Below the pieces are notes generated by a model. The model made no database searches and was not told the origin of the DNA. It worked only from the letters and a program-made list of their open reading frames with translations. Made by a program: the position numbers and the translations under genes. From Ricinus communis (taxonomy: Eukaryota > Streptophyta > Magnoliopsida > Malpighiales > Euphorbiaceae), in NCBI RefSeq assembly GCF_019578655.1, contig NC_063259.1, positions 26,399,277-26,463,276 on the forward strand: a stretch of 64,000 bases of DNA, given 5' to 3'. Positions 25,056-38,366 of the stretch are shown here, in pieces (within the stretch, counting starts at the first letter, position 1; each line of letters opens with the position of its first letter).

Positions 25056-27695
25056 GGTGAAGGAGGGTTATAAGTCGTAACGGGAAGTTACCGGTAACCG
25101 AGAAGTGCCGGTTGCTACGATGTGTCCGAGTTCTTCTTCTTAGTGATTATTAGTGGAAGAAAAGAAGTCTGGGTGGTCAAGGAACAAAGTATTATCAATA
25201 GGAAAAATCATCGATTTAATCAAATAAAAATTCAATCCGTTAATTATTGGTATCTTGGTTAATTGAAATTGAATAAAAATGAGTTAAAATCTGAAAAATA
25301 AGAGTGTTAATTAAAATTGACCGATTGACGGATTACAAACTAAGCAATTGTACAGTGTATATATATGATTTTCTAAATTCAGTTGATAAATTATATGGAG
25401 GATGTTTTTAATGGAAAAGAGAATTTTTTAGGAAGAATTTCAAAACTTAACTTTAACTAACCAGCTTGGTTAATTGAATTTTCATACAATTTTCCAATCA
25501 GTATGGTTTGATTATTTTTTGCTCACTTTAGGTAGCTGCAGCCAACTCCAAATCAGTTTGGATCATAAAGGGTCATCGAATCTCAATTGCAGTTGTGTTT
25601 GTGGGAAAAAGAAAGAAAGAATATTATGATTAAAGCTGGTGGAGAAGCTTAACCAGATGGAACTAAAGTAGACCAGAATAAAAACCAGCACTGTTTGATT
25701 CGGTTTTAGTTTTGGTGCGGTGATAGGATGTTTAGCGAGTTGGTGGAGATTTATTTATTTGTTTTTTGGTTGCATTATCCCGAGTATGAGGTGTTATTCC
25801 GAGGAAAAATACAGAGTACGCATGGACACTGGACAGGTCTCATTTGTAAGACCAAAAGAAAATAAAACTGTTAAATATATTCGAGTTTTATGAAGCAACG
25901 GGGTCGTATTATATTATTTATTATTTTCTTCCTGGAAGTTTAAGGGATAAAAATGCCTGCAACAGTGATATGATTGATTGATTAAAAAGGGAGGGAAGGA
26001 AATATGAGAAAAGGAAAGAGTCCAAGTCATTTAAGATGTGCATTCCACTACTGGATTTGACAGCTGTGTCTCTCTGCCTAATCACACACGAACCTAAAGA
26101 GAAGGTAGTGGGTACCCCTATCTTCACTCGCATAAAATAGTAAGCTTTTTGTTTTTTCTTCTCTTGAACAATTGAAAAATAATTACCCGATAATTCTTTA
26201 TTGTAATATTATCAGTGGAATGGAACTGTAGAATTAGATATGGTAATGCACCTGACCTGGCGCTGAAGAATTGGCAATGGCTTTGGCCAAAAAGAAAAAA
26301 GAAGAATTGGCAATGGCATTAATAAATTAGAAAAGGGCAATCCTTCTTCCAGTTGACTTCTTTTCTTGGATAAAACCCAGCTCTCCGTAAGGATTTCCAA
26401 CACATAGCATTATCAAAATTATTAAGTTAAGAAAAATTGTTCAGGTGCCAAAAAGATACAACCAACATAGTACTTTGATTAGCTGGAGAGTGCAGGTGCA
26501 ATTTTACCAGCTGGTCGGTCAGCAACGGTTGGTGTAAGACTACGTAAGCCTAGGAAGTTTATGTGCTTGGCAGGAAAATCATTATATAAAAAAAAAAATA
26601 ATCGTGTTGCATATTCAGCAACTAAACCCCGCATACCAACTTGTGATGTTCTTCTATCCTTTCCAGTTGTTGATACCTTTGTTGGAACAACTCTTAACAC
26701 AGGACGACTATTTATCCTCCATAGAAATTACATTGGATTCCGTTTCTAACTTCACTACTTCAATCTAGCTTCATACTGCACTAATTATCTGGCAGCCACT
26801 ACTCCACTAGACATGGGCCTACACAGCATTGGCATGCTCAGAGACAGATATATACTCCAGAAGAATTGATCCTAAATACTCGTCTCCAGCAAGCACATCT
26901 TACCAAACTGAACAGTTTCTAATGCAAACATTTAGCTCTTCTCTTTTAGCTTTAGGCACACAAGAACAGGCATAATAGTCTTCCAAGTCCAAAGTTGATG
27001 GAGTCTGCAACTGAGCAGTAATAAGTAACAGCATCAAATAAAGCTGAATCCAAACTCATGCATGTAACTACAACATATTTCCGGTTCCTAGACAAAATAG
27101 AGGAATCATACCCGGATAAAGGGGAGCCTATAATCCAGAATTACCCACTTTACTCCACTCTTCATCCTCGAGTTGTCTTCTTTTTTCTCAAAAACTTGCT
27201 GTGTTAACGCAGAAAAATCACACGCCCTCTTAGACCTTATTTCCCCAGCTATTCACCAATATGCTCAGAATATTAGTTTAATGCCAAGAAATTATAACTC
27301 TTCTCGCAAGACAAGCAGCCTCATGTACTGAGGATGCCCTCTATAATGATTTGTGGTTACACTACACTCGAATAGCATTTCCACTGTCTCATTTCTCAAA
27401 AACAAAGTATTCCACCTCCTTCCTAAAATTCCACCAAGTAAAACAGATCCTCAATCATCTTTAAAGAATACACAAGTGATAGCAAAATAACAAAAAAGGA
27501 GGAAATCTACATGGTGAACCATTACTTCTAACATAATTAAAAAGGTAACTTCTGATACAGAGTTTACAAAGTCTTAACCACAAATCACATAAACAATCAG
27601 CCCACCATATACTAAAGCTGAATTCATGGGTTTGCAAACACAGAAAAGCAAGCACACTCTATAAACATCAAATAACTAGAACAGCTAAACTTACA
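25056..27695. other. Intergenic spacer
   Basis: Contains the promoter region of the minus-strand Cys-rich gene, AT-rich DNA, and the presumed 3' UTR of NFD2 near its end. Overlapping ORFs at 26479-26749 on both strands have no recognisable homology. I see no transposon or RNA gene. Confidence 0.5.
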
Positions 27696-28656
27696 TTAGA
27701 AGGCAGTGGCTTTTCCACTTATAGTATTATGACTATGAACACCCCAGAAAACACTTCCAGCATCATCAGATTTACCAGTATCGATAGCAATAGCGCCAAA
27801 AAGCGCCCTAAAAGCACCACAAACCACCGCTGGAGCAGTTGAATTAGTCTTGTAAGAAACTCTAACAACTTTGTCTAACCCCAACCGCATCCCATCAACA
27901 GCACATGATGTTTCCACCTTTGAAATTTCAGCTATGCGACGATTGAGTTCTTTAGAGGAGATATCGATGTCTTTTCTAAGTGAAAACAGAGAAACAAACG
28001 TGTCGATCACATTGGAACCCATAACGCTCAATGCCCTATTGTTCTCTTCTGAGAATGAAGGGTGTGTCATTGCACGGCGGAGAAGACCTACGTTCTGGAA
28101 ATTATAGCTGCAGTACGACGAAACAAGAAAAGAAAAGTAATTATTTATAAATCTAATTCATTACATTTAGTGTATTGTGATTGCTTTCTTGACTTATGCA
28201 TGGGCATATAAAAATTACTTGAATCTATGTGATTTAATTAAATCTTTCTAACAAGGTACTTATGGAACCATTACTTTCAATGAAGATTTTAGTTTAATAG
28301 AATTTCTTGGCAATCAACCATAGTGGGTGTTTAAGAAAGCGAGAAAAAGAAAGAAAGAAACGAACAGAAGAGTTAAACTTGCTTGATTTGTTTCTGTAGG
28401 GCTTCGAGAGCTGATGCGAATGGTGATGATGAGGGTTTGATCTTCTGATAATTGCGATCATTTGCAGCAAGAACCTGCATGAATTTCAATCAAATAATTA
28501 CATCGGCAATTATAGCACTTAATTTTGCTGCACTGCAGGAAGAAAAAGAAAAGGGGAAAAAGGAGAGTAGGGCTTGCAAAGATGTACATGTACCTGAGAG
28601 AGAAAGAAAGCGATCAAGACCAGTAGCGTGAAGAGAGTGAAGCGACGAGAAGACAT
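27696..28656 (-). CDS. NFD2: RNase III-domain-like protein NFD2
   Basis: Minus-strand gene of three exons, 28656-28594, 28474-28383 and 28107-27696, giving 188 residues. It resembles Arabidopsis NUCLEAR FUSION DEFECTIVE 2, an RNase III-related protein whose loss blocks polar nuclear fusion. The N terminus is a hydrophobic signal-like stretch (about 5-20). The core reads NYNFQNVGLLRRAMTHPSFS (52-71), the classic RNase III opening. The next helix, which in active enzymes carries Glu and Asp (LEFLGD), is LSVMGS here, so both acidic residues are replaced by Ser and cleavage activity is doubtful. The second intron has to use a GC donor (AA/GCAAGT) to keep the frame; no GT donor gives the conserved QINYNF junction. 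Orthology confidence is high, activity unknown. Confidence 0.88.
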
Positions 28657-29508
28657 TGTTGGATGTGCAGAAGGTGTTTGTTTATCTATAAAGCTATGGA
28701 ATCTATGATTCAACCAGTGCTTAATACGAAAGTTGAGTGGTCGCTTAGTTAGTACGTTGTGGTTACTGTGGTCATCCCAGGATACAAGTTGTGTTACAGA
28801 AGAAAACGACTTCTTGATTGACCTCAAGTTAGATACTTATAGTCCCATCTCGGGTGGACCCTTACAAGTTTAATGGGCTTCACACTAGCTTCAAGTCTGT
28901 GAGTTTTTGGTAATATAATTCCAAGTTTCACCACTTAAATGAGTACTTTGTAATGTACCAAGATCAAGAATTTGGAAAAGAAATTCAGTAAATATTCGAG
29001 ACTAAGGGGATTGTTATGGTGACACAATCATGGGGAGAATTTTGTAGCATCCATTGCCAAAAGAAGAGAGAGAGAGAGAGAGCAATGAACCCTAAAGAAA
29101 GAATGCCTTTCATGTATATGTAAAACCATTCCCATGTATACAAGAAGATTGTCTGCTCATCAGTATGGGGCTCTGTGAAGATAAAACATCTAAATCTGTG
29201 AAAAAACAAGCATCTTTCGTTCCATAAACCACAACTTACATACACCAGCTCTCTTCCTCCTGCATTCTAAAGGTAATTAAAAAAAAAAAAAAACCTATGC
29301 CTGTAAAATTACCGAAAAGCAGCATTGGTGTGCCTGGCTCCAGAATGCGATGAATAAGTTAATATCGACAACTAGAGTCATGAAACCTCTGACCATCTGT
29401 AAACTGTATCATGAACTAATGCATCTGAACATGATTCCCATCCAGAGAATTGGATATCTCCACTCTGTATCACTCCATCTAATGGGCTGGGCAACAGTGA
29501 ATCGCCTT
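28657..29508. other. Spacer between NFD2 and the TPS gene
   Basis: Both genes are on the minus strand. It holds the NFD2 promoter/leader and the TPS 3' UTR, with a GA microsatellite near 29064-29084 and an A-run at 29280-29294. No other gene seen. Confidence 0.6.
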
Positions 29509-32334
29509 TCAAGCACCATTATCAAAAGAAACTTGCACTTCTGTGATACACCTTGGTTTCGGACTTGAAGCAGTTGCCAAACCTTGAAGCAATGCAAGTA
29601 CTTCTACAGTATCATCTAAATAATACCTAGCTTTGCTTGGTTTCTGGCCAACAGTACATGCAAAGATCTCTGGAGCTGAAGGAAATGACAAATTAGAAGC
29701 TGTACTAGATATGCTTTCAAACATGTCCTCATCGGATCTATCGTCCCCAATGCACATCACAAAGTCTGGAGATTTTCCCTTCGCAATCATTGCAGAAAGA
29801 ACTTTCTCTGCAACAAACCCTTTAGTGACTCCCTGCACATATATTGGTCATGTTAAGACCTTTTGCCACAATTAGGCCAGATAAACAAAAAAGCTATAGA
29901 CAAAAGGCGTATATATACCTGTGGCTTGACTTCAACAATATGCTGACCCCTCTTGACAACTACTGGCTCATTTGCAAGGACGTTCTCAAGATGATCCAGC
30001 AATTCCTTGGCCTGCCAAGATCCAAAGTCTGGATCAGCATCTTGATGCTGCCATACCAAGGCACTCTCCTTAGCCTCTATATAGGAGCCATCAGTTGCTT
30101 CTGTGTATAGTTTCATCACAGGTTCTGCCATTTTTTTCCAGTCAAAATCTGCTGCCAGGGAACTGGTTTCCCAATTGGACATCCTGGTCCATCTACAAGA
30201 GAAAGGCGACCTTAATAACAGGAAGAATTGATAACATTGATAATATTGCAAATTGTATAAACTACAAGTTTCAGTTAAGTACACCATCTAATAATTGTAT
30301 ATATGTGTGCTTGTTAGCACAATTTTGAAAACAGATTTAAACATACCTGATGAAGTATCCATGCTCAGCTGCAATACCGAGATTCTCACATTGAGCAAAC
30401 CAATCACTCAGAGAATCTTTCCCCCTGCCACTAACTATAAACACTGTGTTTTTAGGGTCACTGCAAAGGCTGTTTAGAACAGATATAACTTCAGAACTGG
30501 GGGTTTTCACAATAGAAGTTTGAGGCACCACTGTTCCATCATAATCCAGAAATATTGCCCTCCTATATGTCCTCTTATATGCAGAGATAATATGCTCATT
30601 AGAAAGCTTCCTAAAGCTTGGTGAAAGTGACAAAATTCTAAAATTTAGACCAAAACCAATACCCCAGCACCGTTTACTGTAATGATCCTTGCACGCTCGC
30701 TCCAAGTCCTGCATAAAACTGCGAGCCCAATAAGCCACATCATGAGAGCTAATGTACCTATAGTGTTTCTCATGCCTCAACTGCTTTTCTAAATCAGACA
30801 TGGTAAGGGCCACATTTAATGCATCAGCTACAGCTTCAACATCCCATGGATTGACCCTTATGGCACCGCTCAAGGACGGTGAGCAACCAATAAACTCTGA
30901 AACGACAAGAGTGCTTGCATGCGGCGATCCAGAAGCAACCCCCAGAGCTTCATCCATTTTAGAAGTTCCCTGTCTACAAACAATGTACTTATAGGGGATC
31001 AGGTTCATTCCATCCCTCACTGCATTTACAATGCAACATTCAGCCAAAGCATAGTAGGCCGTTTTCTCATAAAAAGGTACAGGACGGTCAATCAGGACAA
31101 CTGGTTCATAGCCTGGAAAACCAAATATACTGTTTATCCTTTTGGTAGTCGAATGTGTCTCCCTTTCTGCTTCTTGTACATCTTTTCCTGCGCTCCTTGC
31201 AGGATTTACAATCTGGACCATGACAACTTTTCCCCGCAACTCAGGATTATGATGCAAAAGTTGTTCCATAGCTAATAATTTCAGACTAATGCCCTTAAAT
31301 ATGTCCATGTCATCAACTCCAACAATAAGCTTTTTCCCTGCAAACTGTTTTTGAATTTCTTTCACCTTGATGGAAGAAGAGGGGTGATTTAGAGCATATT
31401 CAAGTCGACCCATATGAACTCCCACAGGCAAGATTTTAATGTACACTGTGCGGCCAAAATACTCAAGACCAATATGACCACGTTTTGATTCATAATCTAG
31501 ACCCAGCATTCGACTGCAACAGGACAGAAAGTGGCGAGCATAATCAAATGTATGAAAACCAATCAAATCAGCATTCAGCAGTGCTTTCAGTATTTCATCT
31601 CTCACAGGCAGAGTTCGGTAAATTTCTGATGAGGGGAACGGGCTGTGAAGGAAGAAGCCAAGCTTAACTCGATAGAAACGCTTCCTCAAGAAAGTAGGGA
31701 GGACCATTAGGTGATAGTCATGAACCCAAACATAATCATCTTCAGGATTAATAACTTCCATAACCTTATCAGCAAAAATCTTATTAGCAGAGACATAGGC
31801 CTGCCACAGCAATTTGTTAAAACGATCGCCATGATCAGGGCACATAGGCAGCATATAATGGAAAAGGGGCCACAGGTGATGCTTACAGAAACCATGGTAA
31901 AACATTTTGTAAAGATCAGGAGAAAGAAAGGTAGGTACACAGTTAAATTCATCAAGCAACTTCTGGGAGACTTCCTCTTGTTCACTTGTATCTACATCAG
32001 CCTTCAGAGATCCCACATAAACAACCTCTGTATCAATTGAGAACCCATCCTTCATTTGTAACAAGAGGGCTTCCTCGTCAAAACTAAAAGTCCATTTGCC
32101 AGATTTTGAATCCTTTTGAGCATTTAGAGGAAGAAAATTTGCTACTATAATTTTCTTCTTCTGGCATCCAGATGATGGAGTATCTGAATCCCCATCATTG
32201 CTTCCATCGCCATCTGTGTCAGAAAGAATTCCGGGAACAGTCATCACCCTTGGAATGGATCTAGGAGTTCGAGGGAGATTCAACATGTCTCCAGATGGTA
32301 ACTCCAGTAAATTTATGCAAGATCTTGACACCAT
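29509..32334 (-). CDS. TPS9/TPS10: Class II trehalose-6-phosphate synthase (TPS9/TPS10 type)
   Basis: Large cytosolic two-domain protein of 861 residues: an N-terminal GT20 synthase-like domain and a C-terminal phosphatase-like (HAD) domain. Exons: 32334-30347, 30192-29919 and 29832-29509, the three-exon pattern of plant class II TPS genes. The start MVSRSCINLLEL and the block PRVMTVPGIL are typical of TPS5-11. The HAD motifs are kept: DYDGT at about 597-601, SGRGK, and GDDRSDEDMF near the end. In plants, class II proteins are mostly thought to be regulators or sugar-phosphate sensors without clear TPS activity. Sequence blocks resemble Arabidopsis TPS9/TPS10 more than TPS7, but I cannot separate TPS9 from TPS10. 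The leader is spliced (next entry). Confidence 0.94.
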
Positions 32335-35300
32335 TGTTGCCAGCTTTAGTTCTAAAATATCTGATTTTATATAGAACTATGGAGATAACACAGGATCAGT
32401 GCCTTGCCTTCCTTCCAAACAATATCCTGAAAGGCTAGTGCAAAGTATAGGACTTCAAATACCTGCATAAATGGGGAGAGAACTATTTTCATTACAATGT
32501 GACGACCAACGCTAAGCCTTGAACTAAGAAAATATAGGAAGTGAATAAGAATGATATCTAACCATATATAAATATTTATTCCTAATGTGCAGGAACAGAT
32601 CTAAATCTTATATGCATAGAAACTCTTAGTCATCTAAAATACCTTATCCTCCTTCCTTTCTATCACCAAATGCTTGCTCTTTTTATCAGTTAGTGTTTAC
32701 GCAGACACAGATTCACATGTTTCAAGAGTACAACTACTAGCAAAAATTTTAATCAATTTTCCTACCCAATTCGCGAGTTCATGATGTGGCATCCACACAA
32801 CAAAGCAATTAGTTACTTTCCCACATGCGTAAGCCTTATAGGTAATCGCCATAAAGGCAATTCCTCACTAAGTAACTGAGCCTCCAATCATTTCAAATTA
32901 AGAAGCATGGAAAGCAAAGGTTTGGAACCAAAGCTATGATGATAAGCAAGAGCTAGGCCTAGCTGTTATTAACATAACATAAAATTAATCACAAGAAACA
33001 CAAACTTGAGGATTAAAAAAAGAATAAGGCAGGCGGAGAGTTTCATGTGCTCGGGGCATGAGATTCTTAACTTCAAGAAAACAACTCGATGATCCGCAAC
33101 ATCCAATTAGAGGTGACAGGTTAAAGAAAACCCACTATGGAATACCAAATCATATAGGTATTTAATTTGATTCGACCAATGAAAGTCATTTCATAAGATT
33201 GATCTATAGATCCAAGGAAAGAACAAAGATATTTATGTAGAAATGCATAAGGAATAAAGAAATCAAAAACACACATAAAGGAATAATTTGCATACCGAGT
33301 TTTTTTAGCTCAACAGCAGGCAACAGATTTTGCTTGATCAACTTCTCTAATTCCTATGCTTATTCAAACAAGAGGATGGATCGTTCAATAGAAATTCATG
33401 TTCAATTTGACTTTATATAGCTGGAAAAGTGAGAACTGGGAAATGTCTAGCGGATTGATAAGGAAACCCACAACGAATACTGTGGGAAATGTCTTGCGAG
33501 TTGAAAAGGAAGCCACAGCGCATACTGTCAGTACACAGTAACCTTCTTACACTTGCCGCTGTATTATTTGGTTCCAGCAAAACCATTAAATTACGTGATC
33601 TGTCTTCCAATTATGGTTATGACTATAGATTACATTTTGATGCGTTGGATTGGACAATAATAGAGCTCATCCTTATCTCATTTTCATTGAAATCCTCATG
33701 ACTAAGCTATTAAATGCACGAGAGAAGAATAAAGAGCAGAAAATAGTTGATGCGCGAACTTAACTTTTCTACAACTTCAGAAAATTAATTAATTTTAACA
33801 CGAAAAGAATCCATACAAAACATAACAATTTATCACTAGATTGAGTTGTCAGATAACCAACGGTGGATACAGGGGAACAATTTTCAGCAATGCAAGAGAA
33901 GATTTCAGAAGCACAGTCACGAGGTATACCTTTTATAGCCACAATATATGAGTTTCTTACTTTAGTCGAAAAAAAAAAAGAATGAAAACGAAATAAGACT
34001 ATGTTCATGACATTTATTGATATATGTAACTTTGATTTGTAGAATCTACAACTGGGCTTTATCTGTAGCAGCTAAAATTGATTTGTCAGTGAGGACCACA
34101 ACTTAACTAAGTAAATAGATATACAATAGATACTCAATTCATGAATGTCTCTTGTACTTAAATTTAGTTTTCTTTCCTTGGAAAAGATTTTAATCCAGAA
34201 ACATGACTAATAGAAGAAATTGCAATCTAACACCATCTGTCAGAAATAATGGATTTCATACAAGTTTTCAATTTTACCTTACGCCTCATCAAATTTTTAA
34301 GCTTGCAAGAGCTCAAAACTTAAATGGCAGGACGAAATAGTGAAAGGGAAACAGAGAACAGAGAACAGAGAGACAGAGATGAAAGAACAAGAATTTGGCA
34401 GATATGAAGACAGAGATGATGATGATCACCGTAATTGGAAAGAATGAAAGTAAGACTTAGAACACCAAAAGAAAATTAATAATAATAAGTCCAAATCTTT
34501 AGATCTCATAATTCCCATTTTCACACATAATCCTTAATCGAAAAAAAGGCCAAAAATTTTACCTGTAAAGATAGAAACTTTGATTTAACAAAAACAAAAG
34601 CTTGTAACTAGCTGTCTGTCCAATAAAACTGGGAACCAATATTTGCTGCAACAAATCATCAGAAACAGGCATATAAAAAACAAAGTGAGAAACAAACAAA
34701 AAGAAAATGAAATGCAAACATAGAAACCATCCAATCCCAATAAGCAAAAACTGAAGAGAGTAACAAAGAAAATGAAAAATGAGAAAGAACTTACAAGAAA
34801 TGAAGCAACTTTCTATAAATATATATCTACAAAGAACGAAAGAAAGAAAGAATGTTAATGTTAATGTTAATGTTAAATATTAATTGGTAATGTTAAGCAG
34901 AAGAGAAGAGAAGAGAAGAGAAGAGAATGAATAGTGGATGAGAAGGGGAAGGTGTTAGGTTCAAAACTGGTTGAGAGATTTTGAGAGTTTTTATTAATTG
35001 GTTTTCTTTGAAACCGACTAAAAAAGAAATATAAAGAATTTTGTGTATTAAAAATTATCCGTAGAGAAAGAGAGATAAGTGTGTTTGGTGATTGTTGCTG
35101 TTGATGAATGATGATTCAACAAAAGAAGCTGCAACTTTCAAATATTAAATTAAATTAATAAAAGGCCTGAAAATTTGGATTAAAAACGTAGAATATATAT
35201 ATATATTTTAAAAAGTCAAAAATAAACTTAGATTAGATGATATACAGATTTAGAGAGAGAAAAAGATTATAAGAAAAGAAAAAAAAAAAAAAAAAAAAGA

Positions 35301-35420
35301 AACAAAGAAAGAGACAGTGTGTGTTAGTACAGTTAGATTGTAACTCTGGTTTGTTCTCACGTTACTTCGCTTTCTTTTTCCCTTTCTCTCCTTCTCTCTT
35401 TCGTATTATTGCGGAACTGC
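32335..35420 (-). promoter_or_regulatory. Spliced 5' leader and promoter of the TPS gene (inferred)
   Basis: Read on the minus strand, a strong acceptor (TTTATGCAG) makes 32462-32335 the last leader exon. Upstream, a possible exon at 34645-34563 is bounded by TTGTTGCAG and ACAG/GTAAAA, and a strong donor CTT/GTAAGT lies near 34796. GA-rich repeats (34901-34926, AGAAG units), a GTTAAT repeat (34851-34876) and an A-run (35279-35298) lie in what is probably the first leader exon and core promoter. Plant class II TPS genes often have leader introns. Exact exons and the start of transcription are not proven. Confidence 0.45.
33438..33528. repeat. Tandem duplication of a 45-46 bp unit
   Basis: Copy 1 (33438-33483) and copy 2 (33484-33528) both run from GGGAAATGTCT to ATACTGT with about 10 differences. 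The minus-strand ORF 33610-33413 crosses both and reads a repeated S-x-RCGF pattern. It lies in the TPS leader/intron region. Confidence 0.85.
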
Positions 35421-36899
35421 CCTCGTTTTCAGGTTTTCTTTTCTTTTTTTCTTCTTTTGATAATTAAAAGAAAAATATTATTTGAAATCCTTTTTTTAGA
35501 AGAGTGATCCACTCTACTAGCATTCTAATAACAAGAGGCAGTAGAAACTTGACCAAAACTTAAGTATACAGTTCAATAGTAACATTTCTTTACTTAACTA
35601 AAAATATATAGACTTAATTTCTTGATACGATAACACATTGTTTGTATATATTCAAATTCAAATTTGTTATAAGTTTTTATTTAAAAAAGTGATAAGACGA
35701 TGAGTATTTTAAAAATTGATATTAAATTTAATTTTCATCAATATTAAAAATATAAGTTGGACGTTTGTTTCAACAAATAAAGCCAATATTGAAAAGTTAA
35801 AATTTGATGAAATTCTTTTGTTGAGCATAAATATTAATAATATTTATTATTGTTTTTAATTAGAATTTTCCTTTTCTTTCCCTTTTAATTAGCTGAACAA
35901 ATTATTTCAACTTAGACTACTCTGTTATAGTATAGTAGGCAATTATGTAATCCACTGATTGCTCCCCCCTTGACGTGTGGCATAATGGGAAAGAATGCAT
36001 CATTTTGATACCGTAATAATAGTCACAGTTTACACCCAACTAAGGTCATCACTGAGAGATTTTGAATTTAAATTTTCTCTTTAATTATTGATATTGATTT
36101 GAATTAATCCCATTATAGTAAGAGACTTCACAGGGAGCGATTCTATTTTTTCTATTTTATAAATTTATCTAATTTCTCAGTATATATAATTACTAATATA
36201 ATATTAGTCTAATGGCACGTTAGCTAAATTTTAATATAATTTCTAATAAATAGTGGCGGCGAATTTAAGATTTTAAGATATTTATTAAAATAGTTATTCA
36301 ATAGAAATTAATGTGATGTGAGTGATAATATATATGTCACAGTTAATTCACCCTAGCAAATATACAGATCACTGTTGAGATTGGAAAAAATCTGTAAGTG
36401 ATAAAACTAAGACCTAACAGTTAGGGTACCAAAAAAGTAAGTCTTCGTTGCTGAATAAAAAACATTATCCTTGAATAGTGATATATCCTGTCACAGAATT
36501 ATTATTTTGCAATGAAAATAATATTTAATATTTTAACCATGGCTTAATTAAATTATTTATTTATTTTTGTGGATAAACATAGACTTAGCCTATTGTTTTC
36601 ACTGGAAAAGAAAAATGATAAATTATAAAAGTGGCAACATGTATTACAAAATTGTAATTTCTATTTAGCATCGTGGAAAAGTAAACAGCTCGTGTTTTAT
36701 TATAAAAACTGACAACATAAATTAGAAAAATTTGTCATTTCTTTGTTTGTAATTCTATGCCTATCCTATCAAACTATAGATTGAGCACCAAAATTCTAAC
36801 AATAAAATATACTCTTCATTCAACAAATTTTAACTTATTTCTATTCGCACACCAATGTTAATAGTACTTTTTGTATTTAAATGTTAAAATTATACTTTT

Positions 36900-37432
36900 T
36901 ATTTCATTTTATTTTTATTTTTATTTTTATTTTTATTTTTATTTTTATTTTTATGAATATTAATAGTTTTAATTTTTTTTATTTTTTATTTCTCACTAAT
37001 AAAAAAATAAGAATTATAAATATTTAATTAAATTAAAAGTATAAAAATTTAAAGTACATTTATTAGATATAAAATAAAAAGTAAAGTTTAGTTTTGTACA
37101 TGTAATAGCTAAATTGACTGTTTACTTTATATTTAGAAATAAAGAGTATATAGAGTGTCATTCTAGAGCATTTCAATAGTATTCGTTATTTTAAAGAGTA
37201 TAATTAAAAAAGAGTATTTAAAAATATTTAAATATAAAAAATAAATTTTTTATTTAAGTCTAATAGACTCTTTATATTTTATTATTTATTTTACTTTTAT
37301 TTCTATAAGCATTAATAATTTTAATTTATCTTTATCTTTCTTTTTCTAATTTTTACTAATAAAAAATAAGAATAATAAATATCAATTAAATCAAATGTAG
37401 AGAAACTTGCAGTGCATTCATTAAATATTAGT
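36900..37432. repeat. Diverged direct repeat pair with an ATTTTT microsatellite
   Basis: Block A (about 36900-37080) and block B (about 37270-37432) share the order: T-rich start, ATTAATAGTTTTAATTT or ATTAATAATTTTAATTT, then ACTAATAAAAAATAAGAAT, then AAATAT with TTAATTAAAT. Block A also holds an ATTTTT run (about 36910-36952). Homology is clear but old. Confidence 0.6.
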
Positions 37433-37721
37433 CATTTACCCGTGAGTTGTATATCCGCTATAATTATTTTGATTATAAAATCAAGTTGATAGATACAATT
37501 TAATAAAAAATTTAATATTAATATTAATTGATAATATTTTAAAATAATAATAAACTAGTTATTTTTAAATGTCTTTTTTATTTTTTTAATTTAAAATTCT
37601 ATTAATGCAATAATATATAAATATTTTAAAAATATTTATTAATTAATTATAGTATCATATAAATTAGTACTGTCAATATAATTGATATTACAATTTTTAG
37701 ATTAAAAATTTATTATATTAT

Positions 37722-38010
37722 TAAAAATAATTTATTATTAAATATAAAATTAAAATATAATTTTAGATGTTATACTTTAGAATTAGAACTATTATTCAAT
37801 TAGAAAAATAATTTATTATTTAATATAATATTAAAATATAATTAATATATTATTTCTTAGAATATAATTAGTATAATTATCTGATTAGAAAACTATTTAT
37901 TAATTAATATAATATTAAAATATAATCAATATTCTATTTTTAAGATTCTAGTCGATTATTTAATTAGGAATATAACTTATTAATTAATAAATTAATAGAA
38001 AAATTATAAA
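37722..38010. repeat. AT-rich tandem repeat, period about 82 bp
   Basis: Core AAAATAATTTATTATT followed by AATATAA and TTAAAATATAA starts near 37722, 37804, 37888 and, more weakly, 37968. That is three to four diverged copies at 81-84 bp spacing. Confidence 0.7.
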
Positions 38011-38117
38011 ATTAGACATTAGTTTGAATTTCACGTGTTAAAAATAAGTACATATGTCAAAATAAAAATTTTATGTGTCAAGAATTAAGCATATATATAA
38101 AAAAATAGATTTTATAA

Positions 38118-38120
<3 letters not shown>

Positions 38121-38156
<36 letters not shown>
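38121..38156. repeat. TA microsatellite, 18 units
   Basis: Uninterrupted TA dinucleotides over 36 bases. Confidence 0.95.
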
Positions 38157-38159
<3 letters not shown>

Positions 38160-38366
38160 GAGAGAAACAATAAAGAGTTAAATTGACTTTCTGCTCTATA
38201 TTTAAAAAAAATAAAAAGTGCATTAAATTGTAATTTTATGTCATATGACTTAAAGTTTAACATATATAAAAAAATACATTAAAATTATACTATTATAATA
38301 CAACTTTTTAAAATAATAAATTTGATACATATAAAAAAAGTATTAAAAATGCTCTAATAGCTGAAG

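Larger units (their letters stand above)
37109..38204. repeat. Direct repeat of a short leader-like block
   Basis: CTAAATTGACTGTTTACTTT at 37109 recurs as TTAAATTGACTTTCTGCTCT at about 38177, each followed by ATATTTA. A 10-bp inverted pair TAGAGCATTT (37164-37173) / AAATGCTCTA (38347-38356) brackets the tract. This may mark an old inserted element, but no target duplication fits. Confidence 0.4.

Noticed and set aside
26479..26749. Overlapping ORFs of 73 and 62 codons on opposite strands
   Set aside because: No recognisable domain, no start or splice context, and the length is within chance for this composition.
29332..29352. TGCCTGGCTCC followed by AGAATGC, resembling mature miR160
   Set aside because: Only the first 11 bases and a few later ones match, it lies by the 3' end of the TPS gene, and no pairing arm for a hairpin precursor is seen nearby.
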